Positions 25,147 to 34,317 of a stretch of DNA of 39,712 nucleotides are shown here, piece by piece. The DNA comes from a virus. A program made the position numbers and the translations under genes. The stretch is from IMG/VR virus record IMGVR_UViG_3300017783_000068, positions 1 through 39,712 of that record. The stretch is one strand, 5' to 3'. Under the pieces are notes generated by a model that saw nothing but the letters and a program-made list of their open reading frames with translations, searched no databases and was not told the DNA's origin. The stretch's first letter is position 1. Each line of letters opens with the position of its first letter.

Positions 25147-25536
25147 ATGGCTAGTCAATTAAATGATATTACAATTATCGTAAACGGCGTTCAGGTTGCG
25201 TATGAGGCTGATTCGTTGAAATGGAAAGACGGATTCGGCGAGTATAACGTCCGAAATGCTGTCGTAGGTGGAGGTCAGACCTTGCAAGTATTTAGCAAGG
25301 ATTTATCGTCAAAGTTCGGAATGGTTGCTTTTTCGATGCCTTCAATTCCTGAAAACGAAGCGTTAAAGCGTGCTTGGAAGGTTAACAACAATAACAATGT
25401 TGTGGAGCTTGTTGGGCCTACAGGTAGCGGAATCGCTAAGATATTTACGCAAGCAAGCATCCTAAACGATCCAGAAACGAACGCGGCCACTGATGGCTCA
25501 ATTGAGGTAGAATTCAACACAAACCCCGCGCAATAG
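25147..25536 (+). CDS. Tail tube protein (Mu gpM-like)
   Basis: 129 residues directly after the sheath gene, with AGGGG before the ATG. Beta-barrel pattern (DITIIVNGVQVAYEADSLKW ... GMVAFSMPSIPENEALKRAW) matching Mu-type tube proteins that form the inner channel. No unusual features. Confidence 0.85.
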   Translation: MASQLNDITIIVNGVQVAYEADSLKWKDGFGEYNVRNAVVGGGQTLQVFSKDLSSKFGMVAFSMPSIPENEALKRAWKVNNNNNVVELVGPTGSGIAKIFTQASILNDPETNAATDGSIEVEFNTNPAQ

Positions 25537-25558
25537 CGCAAAATAGCAAGGTCAATTT

Positions 25559-25981
25559 ATGAAATACGAACTAAAAAAGTCGTTTCAGTACTCTCACAAC
25601 GGCGATACGGAAAAAGCGCAGTTTATAGAGGTTAAAGAGCCTACCTATAAACAGATTCAGTATGTAAGCAAGATCAAGCAGCAGCTTATGAACGCGCTGC
25701 ATGGTCTAAGCTCGGACGCTGAGACTGCCTCCTCTGAGCAGTCAAGCGGTGATACTACGCTAACGGGCGCACAGGCAATGCAAATTCTTTACAGTAGTAA
25801 AGAAACTATTGCGCCAGTGTTTACCTGTATGGCTGAGATACTACGCGCGTGCGCTGTTATTGATGGCTCGGAGGGGTTCACGGCTGGTTATGTAGACCGT
25901 TTAAGTGCTGCGGATTTTGAAGGCATTACAGGCGATTACATTGCAAATTTTATAACACCGTCCCTGCTGGATGGACTGTAA
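25559..25981 (+). CDS. Tail assembly chaperone, short (zero-frame) product
   Basis: 140 residues, AAGG ribosome site. Charged N-terminus (FIEVKEPTYKQIQYVSKIKQ) typical of Mu gp41/GpG-type chaperones located between tube and tape measure. It ends at TAA 25979-25981 soon after a slippery heptamer. The -1 frame is open past this stop and encodes the conserved second part (see the longer product). Confidence 0.85.
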   Translation: MKYELKKSFQYSHNGDTEKAQFIEVKEPTYKQIQYVSKIKQQLMNALHGLSSDAETASSEQSSGDTTLTGAQAMQILYSSKETIAPVFTCMAEILRACAVIDGSEGFTAGYVDRLSAADFEGITGDYIANFITPSLLDGL

Positions 25982-26151
25982 CCGCAGCCCGTTTAGAACT
26001 ATGCAAGGTTGCGGCATTTTACGAGGGTGGCATAAGCTACACAGAGTTAAAAGAAATGCCGTTAACTGAGCTATTCGGTGTGATAGAATGCGCTAACACT
26101 ATCGACAAGCAGCGACGGGAAGCAGCAGAGAGGGCAAGGCGTGAGCAATAA
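25559..26151 (+). CDS. Tail assembly chaperone, -1 frameshift product
   Basis: Long form made by -1 frameshifting at AAATTTT (25945-25951). After 131 zero-frame codons the -1 frame gives YNTVPAGWTVTAARLELC and about 66 codons in all to TAA 26149-26151 (about 197 aa). The extension (ELCKVAAFYEGGISYTEL, then a helical, charged end) matches the usual second half of such chaperones and has no start codon or ribosome site of its own. Its end overlaps the GTG start of the tape measure gene. Binds the tape measure during tail assembly in known systems. Confidence 0.75.
25945..25951 (+). other. Slippery heptamer for -1 frameshift (A AAT TTT)
   Basis: X-XXY-YYZ heptamer AAATTTT correctly phased in the zero frame (GCA AAT TTT), 27 bases before the zero-frame stop and inside the overlap with the open -1 frame. 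No strong downstream stem was found by eye. Confidence 0.65.
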
Positions 26152-27580
26152 AGTCAGCTTTATAATTCAGTTTAAAGACCGATTTAGCAAAGTAAACGAA
26201 AAGCTAAACGCGGGTTTAAAAAAAGCTCAGCGTAATGCTAAAAAGCTTGGCGAAGATGCCAAGATAACAGCCCAAAAAATCAAAGCATCCCTTCAGAATA
26301 TTAAAACATCGTTCGGCAACGTAGGCCGGTCAATGGCAAAAACTGGTGCGGTGATGACTGCCGCAGTTACTGTGCCTATGGCCATGATGGCAAAATCTAT
26401 GGTTGACGCGGGCAGCGATGCGGTGGAAACGGCTAATAAATTCAATACTGTATTCGATGACGTAAAAGGAAAGGCTAATCAGACTGCAAGCGAGTTTGCT
26501 AAAAGCTTTGGCACAGCGACCAGCACAGCTCAAAAGTTAATCGGGAATACCGGCGATCTATTAGTGGGGTTTGGGTTTTCGGGTGACAGTGCATTAGATT
26601 TTAGTCGAAGGGTAAACGAAGCGGCAGCAGATTTAACAAGCTTTCAAAACGTCGAGGGAGGCGTTGAAGCAGCAAGCAAGGCGCTGACCAAGGCAATACT
26701 GGGCGAGGCTGAAAGCGCCAAATCACTTGGCATTGTTATTCGTCAAGACACAAAAGAGTTTCGCCAAAAGGTAAAAGTTTTATCTAGAGTTAAGCGCATT
26801 ACAGAGCAGCAAGCCCGCGCTGAAGTAATATTCCAGCAGATTTTGTCTCAATCACAAAAGTCTGTGGGCGACGTTAGCAGAACTTGGGACGATTACGCAA
26901 ACGTTCAGCGTAGAGCAGTAGAAAAAAATAAGGAAATGCGCGAATCATTCGGGCGGCTACTGTTACCGATTGCCACCAAGCTGCAAAACGCGATTATCTT
27001 TGTTACTGAAAAAATTAATAAATTGTCGCCAGAAATGAAAGACCTTGTTTTGATTATCGGGGGTGTTGCAGCGGCAGCAGGGCCGTTATTGTTTATCATG
27101 GGCGGCATTGGTATTGCCGTTGCCGCTATTAGTGCGCCGGTTCTGGCTGTTACTGCTGCGCTAATGGGTATCGGTGCGGCGGTTGCTTATGTTTCAATGA
27201 ACTTTGAAAAGTTTGAAAACGAAATAAAGCTGATAACTGATATTGCTACGGGGTTTTGGAACGTATTAAAAGAAATTGGTGTATTTATAGGCGAAACGTT
27301 TGCTAAGGCAGCTATATTGATCGACAATTTTAGCTTTGACAGCATAGCAGAAATGTTCGGCAACTTGTTTTCTGGTTCTGTTGATGTAAACGCGCCAGAG
27401 CTATTAAACCAAACGACTGCGCCAACAGTTAGCGGCGTGCCGGTAAACAGCGCAAATGCAACGCTAAACGGACAAATTAAAGTTTCTGCTGATGCAGGAA
27501 CGACAGTAAAAAGCACAGCAATGAACACGAAAGCAAGCGGCTTTGATGTAGGGGTAAACATGGGGGCGGCGTATGGCTGA
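26141..27580 (+). CDS. Tape measure protein
   Basis: 479 residues from GTG 26141. N-terminal coiled coil (KLNAGLKKAQRNAKKLGEDA), the usual TMP helix pair with AVMTAAVTVPMAMMAKSMV (about 68-86), and a long hydrophobic segment (LVLIIGGVAAAAGPLLFIM and following, about 302-350) that could cross the host membrane during DNA delivery. It is short for a myovirus; if length scales at about 1.5 angstrom per residue as in other phages, the tail would be roughly 70 nm. Follows the frameshifted chaperone as expected. Confidence 0.9.
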   Translation: MSNKVSFIIQFKDRFSKVNEKLNAGLKKAQRNAKKLGEDAKITAQKIKASLQNIKTSFGNVGRSMAKTGAVMTAAVTVPMAMMAKSMVDAGSDAVETANKFNTVFDDVKGKANQTASEFAKSFGTATSTAQKLIGNTGDLLVGFGFSGDSALDFSRRVNEAAADLTSFQNVEGGVEAASKALTKAILGEAESAKSLGIVIRQDTKEFRQKVKVLSRVKRITEQQARAEVIFQQILSQSQKSVGDVSRTWDDYANVQRRAVEKNKEMRESFGRLLLPIATKLQNAIIFVTEKINKLSPEMKDLVLIIGGVAAAAGPLLFIMGGIGIAVAAISAPVLAVTAALMGIGAAVAYVSMNFEKFENEIKLITDIATGFWNVLKEIGVFIGETFAKAAILIDNFSFDSIAEMFGNLFSGSVDVNAPELLNQTTAPTVSGVPVNSANATLNGQIKVSADAGTTVKSTAMNTKASGFDVGVNMGAAYG

Positions 27581-28769
27581 TGAACTAAAAGTAATAAATG
27601 GATATTTTCAAAGCTTCCCTATAGCGATAGAGAGAGCAGGTTTAACGGGTGGCGTAAAAAACAGCGTTAAACAGTACCCGAACAAAAACACTCAAAGCGT
27701 TGAATATCTTGGTTTAGTGCCAAGAAAGTACCAGCTTGATATTATTATTAGCTCTTTTTTAGAAAACAATTATTTCAATTACCGTGATAGGCTTTTGGAA
27801 GTTTTAGAAAACGGTAAAACTGGGATATTGATCCACCCTTTATACGGCAGTGTTGAAAACGTTATTGCGGTCAGCTACTCAATAAACGAAAACTTTGGGT
27901 CGTTTGGCGACACCGTTGTAAGCGTTGATTTTGAGATAAACGAAAATACCGGCGTGCCAACTACGAGCGATAGCGTAATAACGCAGATTGCTAGTTTAGG
28001 CAGCAATGTAGACCAGCAAGCAAAGCGCAACATACAAAACAAATTCGGCGTTACTGGCTCGTTCTTAGGCAGTTTTAGCGGCGCTGTTGCAAAGGTTAAT
28101 GCGTTAATAGAGCAAGTAAAAAAATCCACTGAATTTATTGGAGAGGCGGCTACAGAGCTAAACATTTTTAGCAATGAATTAGGCGAGCTTTCGGCAAATG
28201 TAAATTCTTTAGTATCTGACCCGATAGCTTTATCTGATGCGCTTGGCTCGCTGTTTGACAATATAAGCGGATTGTATGCAAGCTCGGAGGCTACGCTCGA
28301 AACGTTTGCGGGCCTGTTTGGGTTTGGTGATGATGACGCACTGTTAACGCTAGACACAGCGCCAAAGATAGAGCGAACGAATAACAATAACGCTATTAAT
28401 GCAAGCGTAGCGGCTTCGTCGTTGTCTTATGGCTATCTTGCTGCGGTAGACATTGAATATGAAACGGTTCGCGACGTTGATGCAGTTTTGGCAGCGCTTG
28501 ACGATCAATATACGCGAGTTGTTGAAAGCGAAGCAGAGCAAGAATTAAAAGACTCAATTACTGATATGAGAATCCTTGTGCTTGAGTCACTAAACGAGCT
28601 TAGACTAAATGCGAGCCAGATAATCACTGTTGAAACAAACGAAACAAGCAGCAGGCTTTTAAGCTTTGCTTACTATGGCAGCGACGAAAACGCGCAAACT
28701 ATAAACAACTTGAATAAAATAAGTGATGTTAGCTTTGTTAGCGGGCTGGTCGAGGTCGTAACAAAATGA
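27573..28769 (+). CDS. Mu gpN-like (DNA circulation N) tail protein
   Basis: 398 residues. The N-terminal 130 (FPIAIERAGLTGGVKNSVKQ ... LIHPLYGSVENVIAVSYS) match the DNA_circ_N domain of Mu gpN. The remainder is helical with acidic loops. In Mu it is a baseplate/tail-hub component. Overlaps the tape measure gene by 8 bases and the next gene by ATGA. Confidence 0.85.
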   Translation: MADELKVINGYFQSFPIAIERAGLTGGVKNSVKQYPNKNTQSVEYLGLVPRKYQLDIIISSFLENNYFNYRDRLLEVLENGKTGILIHPLYGSVENVIAVSYSINENFGSFGDTVVSVDFEINENTGVPTTSDSVITQIASLGSNVDQQAKRNIQNKFGVTGSFLGSFSGAVAKVNALIEQVKKSTEFIGEAATELNIFSNELGELSANVNSLVSDPIALSDALGSLFDNISGLYASSEATLETFAGLFGFGDDDALLTLDTAPKIERTNNNNAINASVAASSLSYGYLAAVDIEYETVRDVDAVLAALDDQYTRVVESEAEQELKDSITDMRILVLESLNELRLNASQIITVETNETSSRLLSFAYYGSDENAQTINNLNKISDVSFVSGLVEVVTK

Positions 28770-29845
28770 AACTTGAGGTTAACGGCGTACAATACGAAAA
28801 CTTTTTGTCAGCGTCGGCAACTATTCGGCTTGATGCGCTTTGCAATGAATTTGCATTTGAAGCCAGCGCGATACAAGGGCAACCGCTACCATTTAGGGGC
28901 GGCGAGCAGTGCAAGGTGTATGTAGATAATAAGCTCGTTATAACTGGTTATATCGAAGTCGTGCAAGTTAATTATGATGCTTCTGACCATGTTGTCAGCG
29001 TGTTAGGTAGAGATAAAACAGCAGACTTGTTAGATAGTTCGATTGATGCGATTGACGACATAAGAACAGACGGGTTAACGCTAAAAAGCTTAATCGAGCT
29101 AGTAATTGAAAAGATTGGCTTAGATATAAAAGTTATCGACAACGTAAGCCCGAAAGAATACAGCCCCGCAGAAGATATTGCAGGGCCAGAAATAGGCGAA
29201 AATGCGTTTGAGTTCATCGAAGGTTATGCGAAAAAGCGCCAAGTGCTGCTAACATCAGACGAAAACGGCGACATTGTAATTAATAGCAATTCTGGCGAAA
29301 GCTCAGAGCTAGTTTTGCAAAACAAGTTAAACAGTAACGATAACAATATTATTAGCGCAAACTTTAGCTATGATACTACGGGGCGTTATAACAGTTACAA
29401 GCTGGCGTCCTCACTAAATCCCGTTGCCCTGAATGCAGCCGGTGATACCGACCTTGCATCATTGGTTAATCAGGGCGGCGGGGTCTTTGATTCTGAAATA
29501 AAAAGACCTCGCCAACTAGTGCTAGTTCCCGATTTAAATCTATCGAGCGCTGATTGCCTCAACCAAGCAAACTGGGAGGCAGATATAAGAAAAGCACGCG
29601 GCTTAGTTTATTCTGCAAAGGTTAGCGGCCATTCTGTAAATGGTGAGCTATGGCAAGTTAATAAGCTGCATCAAATAGTTGATGATTTTGTGGGCAAAAT
29701 TGAGCCTATGCTTTTGAATAGCGTAAAATTTAACTATGATTTAAGCGAAGGCAAAACCACACAGCTAGGATTTGTCGGCCAAAGCGCTTACACGCTGTTT
29801 ATCGGTGAGAATAAATATGCAGAAGTTGCAGCAAATATTATCTAA
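28766..29845 (+). CDS. Mu gpP-like baseplate hub protein
   Basis: 359 residues, similar in order of segments to Mu gpP/GpD hub proteins: VNGVQYENFLSASATIRL at the start, GYIEVVQVNYDASDHVVSV (about 57-75), GRDKTADLLDSSID, and a C-terminal barrel (VKFNYDLSEGKTTQLGF). Forms the central hub to which the spike attaches. The next gene starts inside its last 30 bases. Confidence 0.85.
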   Translation: MKLEVNGVQYENFLSASATIRLDALCNEFAFEASAIQGQPLPFRGGEQCKVYVDNKLVITGYIEVVQVNYDASDHVVSVLGRDKTADLLDSSIDAIDDIRTDGLTLKSLIELVIEKIGLDIKVIDNVSPKEYSPAEDIAGPEIGENAFEFIEGYAKKRQVLLTSDENGDIVINSNSGESSELVLQNKLNSNDNNIISANFSYDTTGRYNSYKLASSLNPVALNAAGDTDLASLVNQGGGVFDSEIKRPRQLVLVPDLNLSSADCLNQANWEADIRKARGLVYSAKVSGHSVNGELWQVNKLHQIVDDFVGKIEPMLLNSVKFNYDLSEGKTTQLGFVGQSAYTLFIGENKYAEVAANII

Positions 29846-30530
29846 AATTCTGCCTAAGTTTGGCAAGATTACTAAAACTGGTTCAGATAACGAACAGTTT
29901 GCAACGCAGCAAGTGGAGCATTTAGGGAAGCTTAGCGATGCTTTGATTGTTTTTCCTTATGGCGTACACGCTAACGTGACGCCTGACGCTCTTGCTTTAA
30001 TGTTTCAAGTGCAAGGCTCAAGATCAGATAAAGCAGCGATTGCGTGGACGCCTAAAATTAGACCGCTACTAAAGGGCGGTGAATGTGCGTTTTATCATCC
30101 ACCTACAAGAGCGATTATTAAATGGGACGAAGGCGGCAATCTGCACATAACAACTGGCAACGACGCAGCGGGTAATATTTACATAAACACAACTAATGCA
30201 ACCGTAAACGCATCTAATGCTGTGGAAGTTAATGCAGATAATTCGACTACAATTAACACGATGGACGCAACAGTAAACGCGCAAACAGTTGCGGTTAATA
30301 CTGAAACTGCTAATGTTGACGCAGGAGCAAGCATTGATTTAAAAGCGCCAGTGATTAATATGACGACAGCAGCAGCGACAGTAACAGGAAATTTAGCGGT
30401 GGGTGGCGGTTTAGCCGTTACGGGGCCGTCATCGTTAGGCGCTGCAACGTCAAACGGTGTTAATATAGGCAATACGCATACGCATGGCGGCGTTGAAACT
30501 GGTAACAGCAGCACGAGCGGGCCACAATGA
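29817..30530 (+). CDS. Mu gp45-like baseplate spike
   Basis: Start chosen at ATG 29817 (237 aa) because GGTGAG lies just before it; longer in-frame starts at 29772 lack a site and overlap the hub gene more. N-terminal OB-type region (VFPYGVHANVTPDALALMFQ), then a beta-helix with short repeats (NATVNASNAVEVNADN; DATVNAQTVAVNTETANVDA), ending in the metal-binding tip motif IGNTHTHGG. This is the membrane-piercing spike of Mu-type tails. Confidence 0.88.
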   Translation: MQKLQQILSKILPKFGKITKTGSDNEQFATQQVEHLGKLSDALIVFPYGVHANVTPDALALMFQVQGSRSDKAAIAWTPKIRPLLKGGECAFYHPPTRAIIKWDEGGNLHITTGNDAAGNIYINTTNATVNASNAVEVNADNSTTINTMDATVNAQTVAVNTETANVDAGASIDLKAPVINMTTAAATVTGNLAVGGGLAVTGPSSLGAATSNGVNIGNTHTHGGVETGNSSTSGPQ

Positions 30531-30967
30531 CACAAGACGCAATATTAAAAAAGCAAAGTGAAATATATGATTTTTCGCTAAATGAAAACGGCGACATAAG
30601 TGTTGCAGACTTTTTTGATACGGCGATCCTTTATAGCTTGTTTGGCGAGCGTCGAGCGGGCGAAGATGAAGTGATAGAGCCGCAGCGTCGGCGCGGGTGG
30701 ATTGGTAACGGTGAGTTTGAAAACGGCTCTAAGATTTGGCTGTTTGAGCAAGCAAGAGTCAATCGTGACATAATGAACCGCATAGCTGACGAAGCGAAAA
30801 AGGCTCTGCAATGGCTTGTTGATGATGGTTATGCAGTATCTATTGACGATCCAGAAACAATATATAAAAACGGCGTTTTATGTCTTGAGGTTGTAATCAG
30901 GCGCAGCAGGGACAAAGTTGATCGTCGTTTTTTTGAACTTTGGGAGAATACAGCGAATGCCTCTTGA
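30527..30967 (+). CDS. Mu gp46-like baseplate wedge protein
   Basis: 146 residues. Contains RRRGWIGNGEFENGSKIWLF (about 48-67), the hallmark of the Phage_GP46 family, functionally like gp25. Coupled to the spike gene by ATGA and to the next by an 11-base overlap. Confidence 0.9.
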   Translation: MTQDAILKKQSEIYDFSLNENGDISVADFFDTAILYSLFGERRAGEDEVIEPQRRRGWIGNGEFENGSKIWLFEQARVNRDIMNRIADEAKKALQWLVDDGYAVSIDDPETIYKNGVLCLEVVIRRSRDKVDRRFFELWENTANAS

Positions 30968-32264
30968 TATACCAGATAGCGCAAAGGAAGTTGTAGCAAG
31001 ATCGAAAGCTGATGTGCAGCGGGAGCTACAGCAATCGAACCCCTTTCTAAAAAATAGCTGGCTTGGCGCAATCGTTACCGGCGCAGCAAATAGAATTTAC
31101 GACTTTTATTTGCAGCTAAAAGAAGCAATTAAGCAAAGCTTTCCTGATACAGCTACAGGCAATTATCTAATCAGATGGGGAGCTATATTTGGTAAGCAGC
31201 CACTGGCGGCAACAAAGTCGAGCGGGCAAGCTGTGGCATCTGGTGTGGCGGGGAGTATAGTCCCTGCGGGCATAGTTTTGACTGCTTCAGGGGTCGGAGA
31301 ATTTGACGTAATAAGCGGCGCTACGATTAGTAATAATCAAATAGCTGTTAATGAGTTAAAGCGTTCAGGGTCAACAGTAACGGCGACAGTGACAAGCACA
31401 GCAGGCTTGTTTGATGGCATGAGCGTAACCGTAACCGGCGCAGCGAGTTCTGATTACAACATAACGGCAGAATGCGTTGTGGTTTCTGGAACTGCTTTTC
31501 AGTATGAAATAACAGGCGCTCCAAGCGACGAACTAAACACAAGTGCGCTTGCTTCGTTTGTGTCTGCGCTGGTTGACGTACAATCGAAAGAGTTCGGCGC
31601 TGATCAAAACTTAGACGCGGGATCACCGTTAAAGCTGCAAAGCCCTGTGGTCGGTGTAGACGATGAATTTAGAGTAAATTTTGGCGCGATTGGCGGCGGC
31701 ACAGATCAAGAAACAGACGCGCAGTTTAGAAACAGGGTTTTAGACCGCATACAAAACCCCGTCGCAAACTTTAATGTTGCCGCAATTAAGGAAAAAGCGA
31801 AAGAGGTTAACGGGGTAACGCGCGTTTTTGTGCAAGAGGTAACGCCAGAAGTCGGCCAAGTAACGACCTACTTTATGCGCGATAACGATGTAAACCCGAT
31901 ACCTGACGCCTCAGAGGTCGCAGCGGTTCGAGATAAAATATTAGAAATTAAGCCCGCTAATACTGATAGCGTGGACGTTTTTGTTTTTGCGCCTTCGCCG
32001 GTCAGTGTAAATTTTGATTTTAGTTCGATTACCCCTAATACTGTTACAATGCAGGCAGCTATAAAAAGCAACTTAGAGCAGTTTTTTATTGATACGCCTA
32101 GTGTTGGTGTTGACGTAGACAAAGACGCTTATAGATCGGTTATTTATAGCACTGTGGACACAGTAACGGGCGATACAGTAACGAATTTTGTTTTAAATGC
32201 ACCAAACAATGATATAAGTATTGGTGTCGGAGAAATTGGCGTTTTAGGGTCGGTGACGTTTTAA
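30957..32264 (+). CDS. Baseplate J-like protein (Mu gp47-like)
   Basis: ATG 30957 preferred (GGGAG at 30942-30946); 435 residues. N-terminal SNPFLKNSWLGAIVTGAANR, then the J-type core (GGTDQETDAQFRNRVLDRIQ, about 240-260) and the C-terminal beta part. Residues about 132-205 (GSTVTATVTSTAGLFDGMSV ... FQYEITGAP) form an inserted beta domain similar to the insert in the 22347-23420 protein. Part of the baseplate wedge. Confidence 0.88.
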   Translation: MPLDIPDSAKEVVARSKADVQRELQQSNPFLKNSWLGAIVTGAANRIYDFYLQLKEAIKQSFPDTATGNYLIRWGAIFGKQPLAATKSSGQAVASGVAGSIVPAGIVLTASGVGEFDVISGATISNNQIAVNELKRSGSTVTATVTSTAGLFDGMSVTVTGAASSDYNITAECVVVSGTAFQYEITGAPSDELNTSALASFVSALVDVQSKEFGADQNLDAGSPLKLQSPVVGVDDEFRVNFGAIGGGTDQETDAQFRNRVLDRIQNPVANFNVAAIKEKAKEVNGVTRVFVQEVTPEVGQVTTYFMRDNDVNPIPDASEVAAVRDKILEIKPANTDSVDVFVFAPSPVSVNFDFSSITPNTVTMQAAIKSNLEQFFIDTPSVGVDVDKDAYRSVIYSTVDTVTGDTVTNFVLNAPNNDISIGVGEIGVLGSVTF

Positions 32265-32872
32265 TGATTTTGTTTAAGCGAAGATCGAAGCCAGATTACA
32301 CAGACAGCTTAGCTAGGTATTTGCCGAATGACCGGCTTTTTGCTGCTAAGAATGTCGAGGGTTCAAACCTTAGAAGCCTGTTAAACGGTTTATCTGCTGA
32401 GAACTTTAGAACTAACGGTTATTTGCGCGAATACCTTGATCAGATTATCCCAGACAAGACAGAAAAGTTTTTAGGTGAATGGGAGTCGGCGCTAGGTATT
32501 CCAGATTGCTGCTTTACGGGAACGGGAACTATTGAAGATCGGCGGCGTGACGTTTTAGTAAAGTTGGCAAGTTTAGGCGTGCAAACTGAGCAAGATTTTA
32601 TCGACCTTGCCGCAATGTTTGGCGTTTCTATTACGATAGAAAAAGGCAGCGTTTCGGGCGGGTTTCCGTTGCAATTCCCAGCGTTGTTTTTTGCTACTGC
32701 TGAAAATGCACGTTTTACTATATTTATTAACGTGACGGTGCCCTTGCAGGTTACTTTTCCTTATTCGTTCCCTGTGCCTTTTGGTACTAGAGAAACGGGC
32801 TTGATAAAGTGTATATTTGAGAAACTAAAACCGGCCAATTGTAATTTGGTAATAAGACAGGTGACAGAATGA
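32264..32872 (+). CDS. Mu gp48-like (DUF2313) baseplate protein
   Basis: 202 residues, TAATG overlap with the preceding gene. YLPNDRLFAAKNVEGSNLRS at the start and WESALGIPDCC (about 72-82) then ERRDVLVKLASLG-like IEDRRRDVLVKLASLGVQTE match the DUF2313/YmfQ family between baseplate J and tail fibre genes. Likely connects fibre to baseplate. Confidence 0.85.
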   Translation: MILFKRRSKPDYTDSLARYLPNDRLFAAKNVEGSNLRSLLNGLSAENFRTNGYLREYLDQIIPDKTEKFLGEWESALGIPDCCFTGTGTIEDRRRDVLVKLASLGVQTEQDFIDLAAMFGVSITIEKGSVSGGFPLQFPALFFATAENARFTIFINVTVPLQVTFPYSFPVPFGTRETGLIKCIFEKLKPANCNLVIRQVTE

Positions 32873-34308
32873 AGCAATTAAATAACAAAGTAGACGGCGC
32901 AGGCGGCGAAACTGGAAGCTTACCAGCCGACGAATGGAACCAGACCGCAAGCGAATTACAAAACGTTATCGAGTCAACAGATCAGACGCTTAACGGCGCT
33001 GTAGATGATCAGCTAGTAAAAGCCGTTTCTGCTTATGCTGCAAAGGGTGATTTTTTCGAGGATTCTGGAACCGTTAACGCTTACGACGTTGCGCCTATTG
33101 GTGACTATGTTGCACCTGCATCATTGCAAGCGGGTATGACTGTTCGCTTTATTCCGCAGAATAATAATACTGGCCCATCAACGGTAAACTATGCAGGGCT
33201 TGGCGCTGTCAGTATTAAAATGATCGGCGGCGGCGAGTTAACAGGCGTCGAATTAGTTGCGGGCCAACAAATAACGCTGCAATACAACGGCACAGAATGG
33301 GAGATTTTACCGCAATACGTTGGAAGCGATGGCAAGAACCTATTACTCAATTCAAATTTTAGACGAAGCAGACGATTTGCTATTAACGGTAATAGTGAGC
33401 TGTTTGATTTCTTTGGTGCGCCCACCAACTCAAACTATGGCCCTGATATGTGGGCAGTTTCATCTGCACGTACTATAGAGCGTGTGTTTAATGACAACCC
33501 CAGCTATTCAACATCTAAGACAAGCTTAAGGGGGAAGATAGCTTCAGGTAGCACAGGTACAAGAGCACAATTATTAACAGCAGTAGAGTTGTTTGGGGAT
33601 AACCAAGCAGCCTCTGACGCTGTTTTTCCTGTAGGTAGTACGTACACACTAAGCTTTGCCCACAAAGCACCCGCTGGAGAAGACCTATTAGTTAATCTCT
33701 ATTTTCGGGACGGTGTAGGTATATCGGGCAATGACGTAGTTGTAAACAACACAACCTTTAGCTCGGCAGGTACAGGTAGTTGGAGTGCTGAGCGAAAGTC
33801 TGTAACCTTTACTATCCCCAACTTACCAGCAGCAACAAACCAGTGTCTAGAACTAAACATTGCTGGTTCGCTTGTTACAGCAGGTGATCAAACTACGTTC
33901 ATCCAACTGGCAGACGTTAAGCTAGAGCGTGGCAGTGTAGCAACGCCTTATGTTGCGCCTGATCGAATAGAGGAGGAAGCTAAAACAGCTAGGTACTGCT
34001 TAGATAATTCTACTGGTGGGGCAGGACAGCATACGGGCTTTATTGTTGGCCCTACTGAAGCCAATGTGATGATAGGCACAAACACGAGAATGCGAGTGCC
34101 GCCTACTTTTGTTACTGAAAACAATGCAAATGTATTAAAACTAAACTATGGTGGCTCAACAGACTCAGTAACACCCTCATCCATTTCAAGGTATGGAGCA
34201 GACATTCGTATGAAGCTAGTAAAAGTTGGTGGCGGTAACCTATCTGTCACAAGCGGGGCCTGCTATTTACGGGTAGATGACAACTATGTTTTAGACGCAT
34301 CATTATAG
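32869..34308 (+). CDS. Tail fibre protein
   Basis: 479 residues, ATGA overlap. N-terminal 150 residues are a baseplate-attachment type sequence (GDYVAPASLQAGMTVRFIPQ; ITLQYNGTEWEILPQ). From about 160 a carbohydrate-binding-like module begins (GKNLLLNSNFRRSRRFAING ... GSTYTLSFAHKAPAGEDL), ending in the fibre signature LADVKLERGSVATPYVAPDR; the last 110 residues form the tip. Base and codon choice changes from roughly 33400 onward, suggesting that the distal part was exchanged. Probably determines host range. Confidence 0.8.
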   Translation: MKQLNNKVDGAGGETGSLPADEWNQTASELQNVIESTDQTLNGAVDDQLVKAVSAYAAKGDFFEDSGTVNAYDVAPIGDYVAPASLQAGMTVRFIPQNNNTGPSTVNYAGLGAVSIKMIGGGELTGVELVAGQQITLQYNGTEWEILPQYVGSDGKNLLLNSNFRRSRRFAINGNSELFDFFGAPTNSNYGPDMWAVSSARTIERVFNDNPSYSTSKTSLRGKIASGSTGTRAQLLTAVELFGDNQAASDAVFPVGSTYTLSFAHKAPAGEDLLVNLYFRDGVGISGNDVVVNNTTFSSAGTGSWSAERKSVTFTIPNLPAATNQCLELNIAGSLVTAGDQTTFIQLADVKLERGSVATPYVAPDRIEEEAKTARYCLDNSTGGAGQHTGFIVGPTEANVMIGTNTRMRVPPTFVTENNANVLKLNYGGSTDSVTPSSISRYGADIRMKLVKVGGGNLSVTSGACYLRVDDNYVLDASL

Positions 34309-34317
34309 GAGTAAGAC

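Noticed and set aside
27875-28387. 170-codon open frame on the minus strand
   Set aside because: It lies fully inside the gpN-like gene, has no ribosome site and a composition that mirrors the real frame; a shadow ORF.
30179-30535. 118-codon open frame on the minus strand
   Set aside because: Mirror of the repetitive spike gene; low-complexity Val/Thr/Ala composition and no context.
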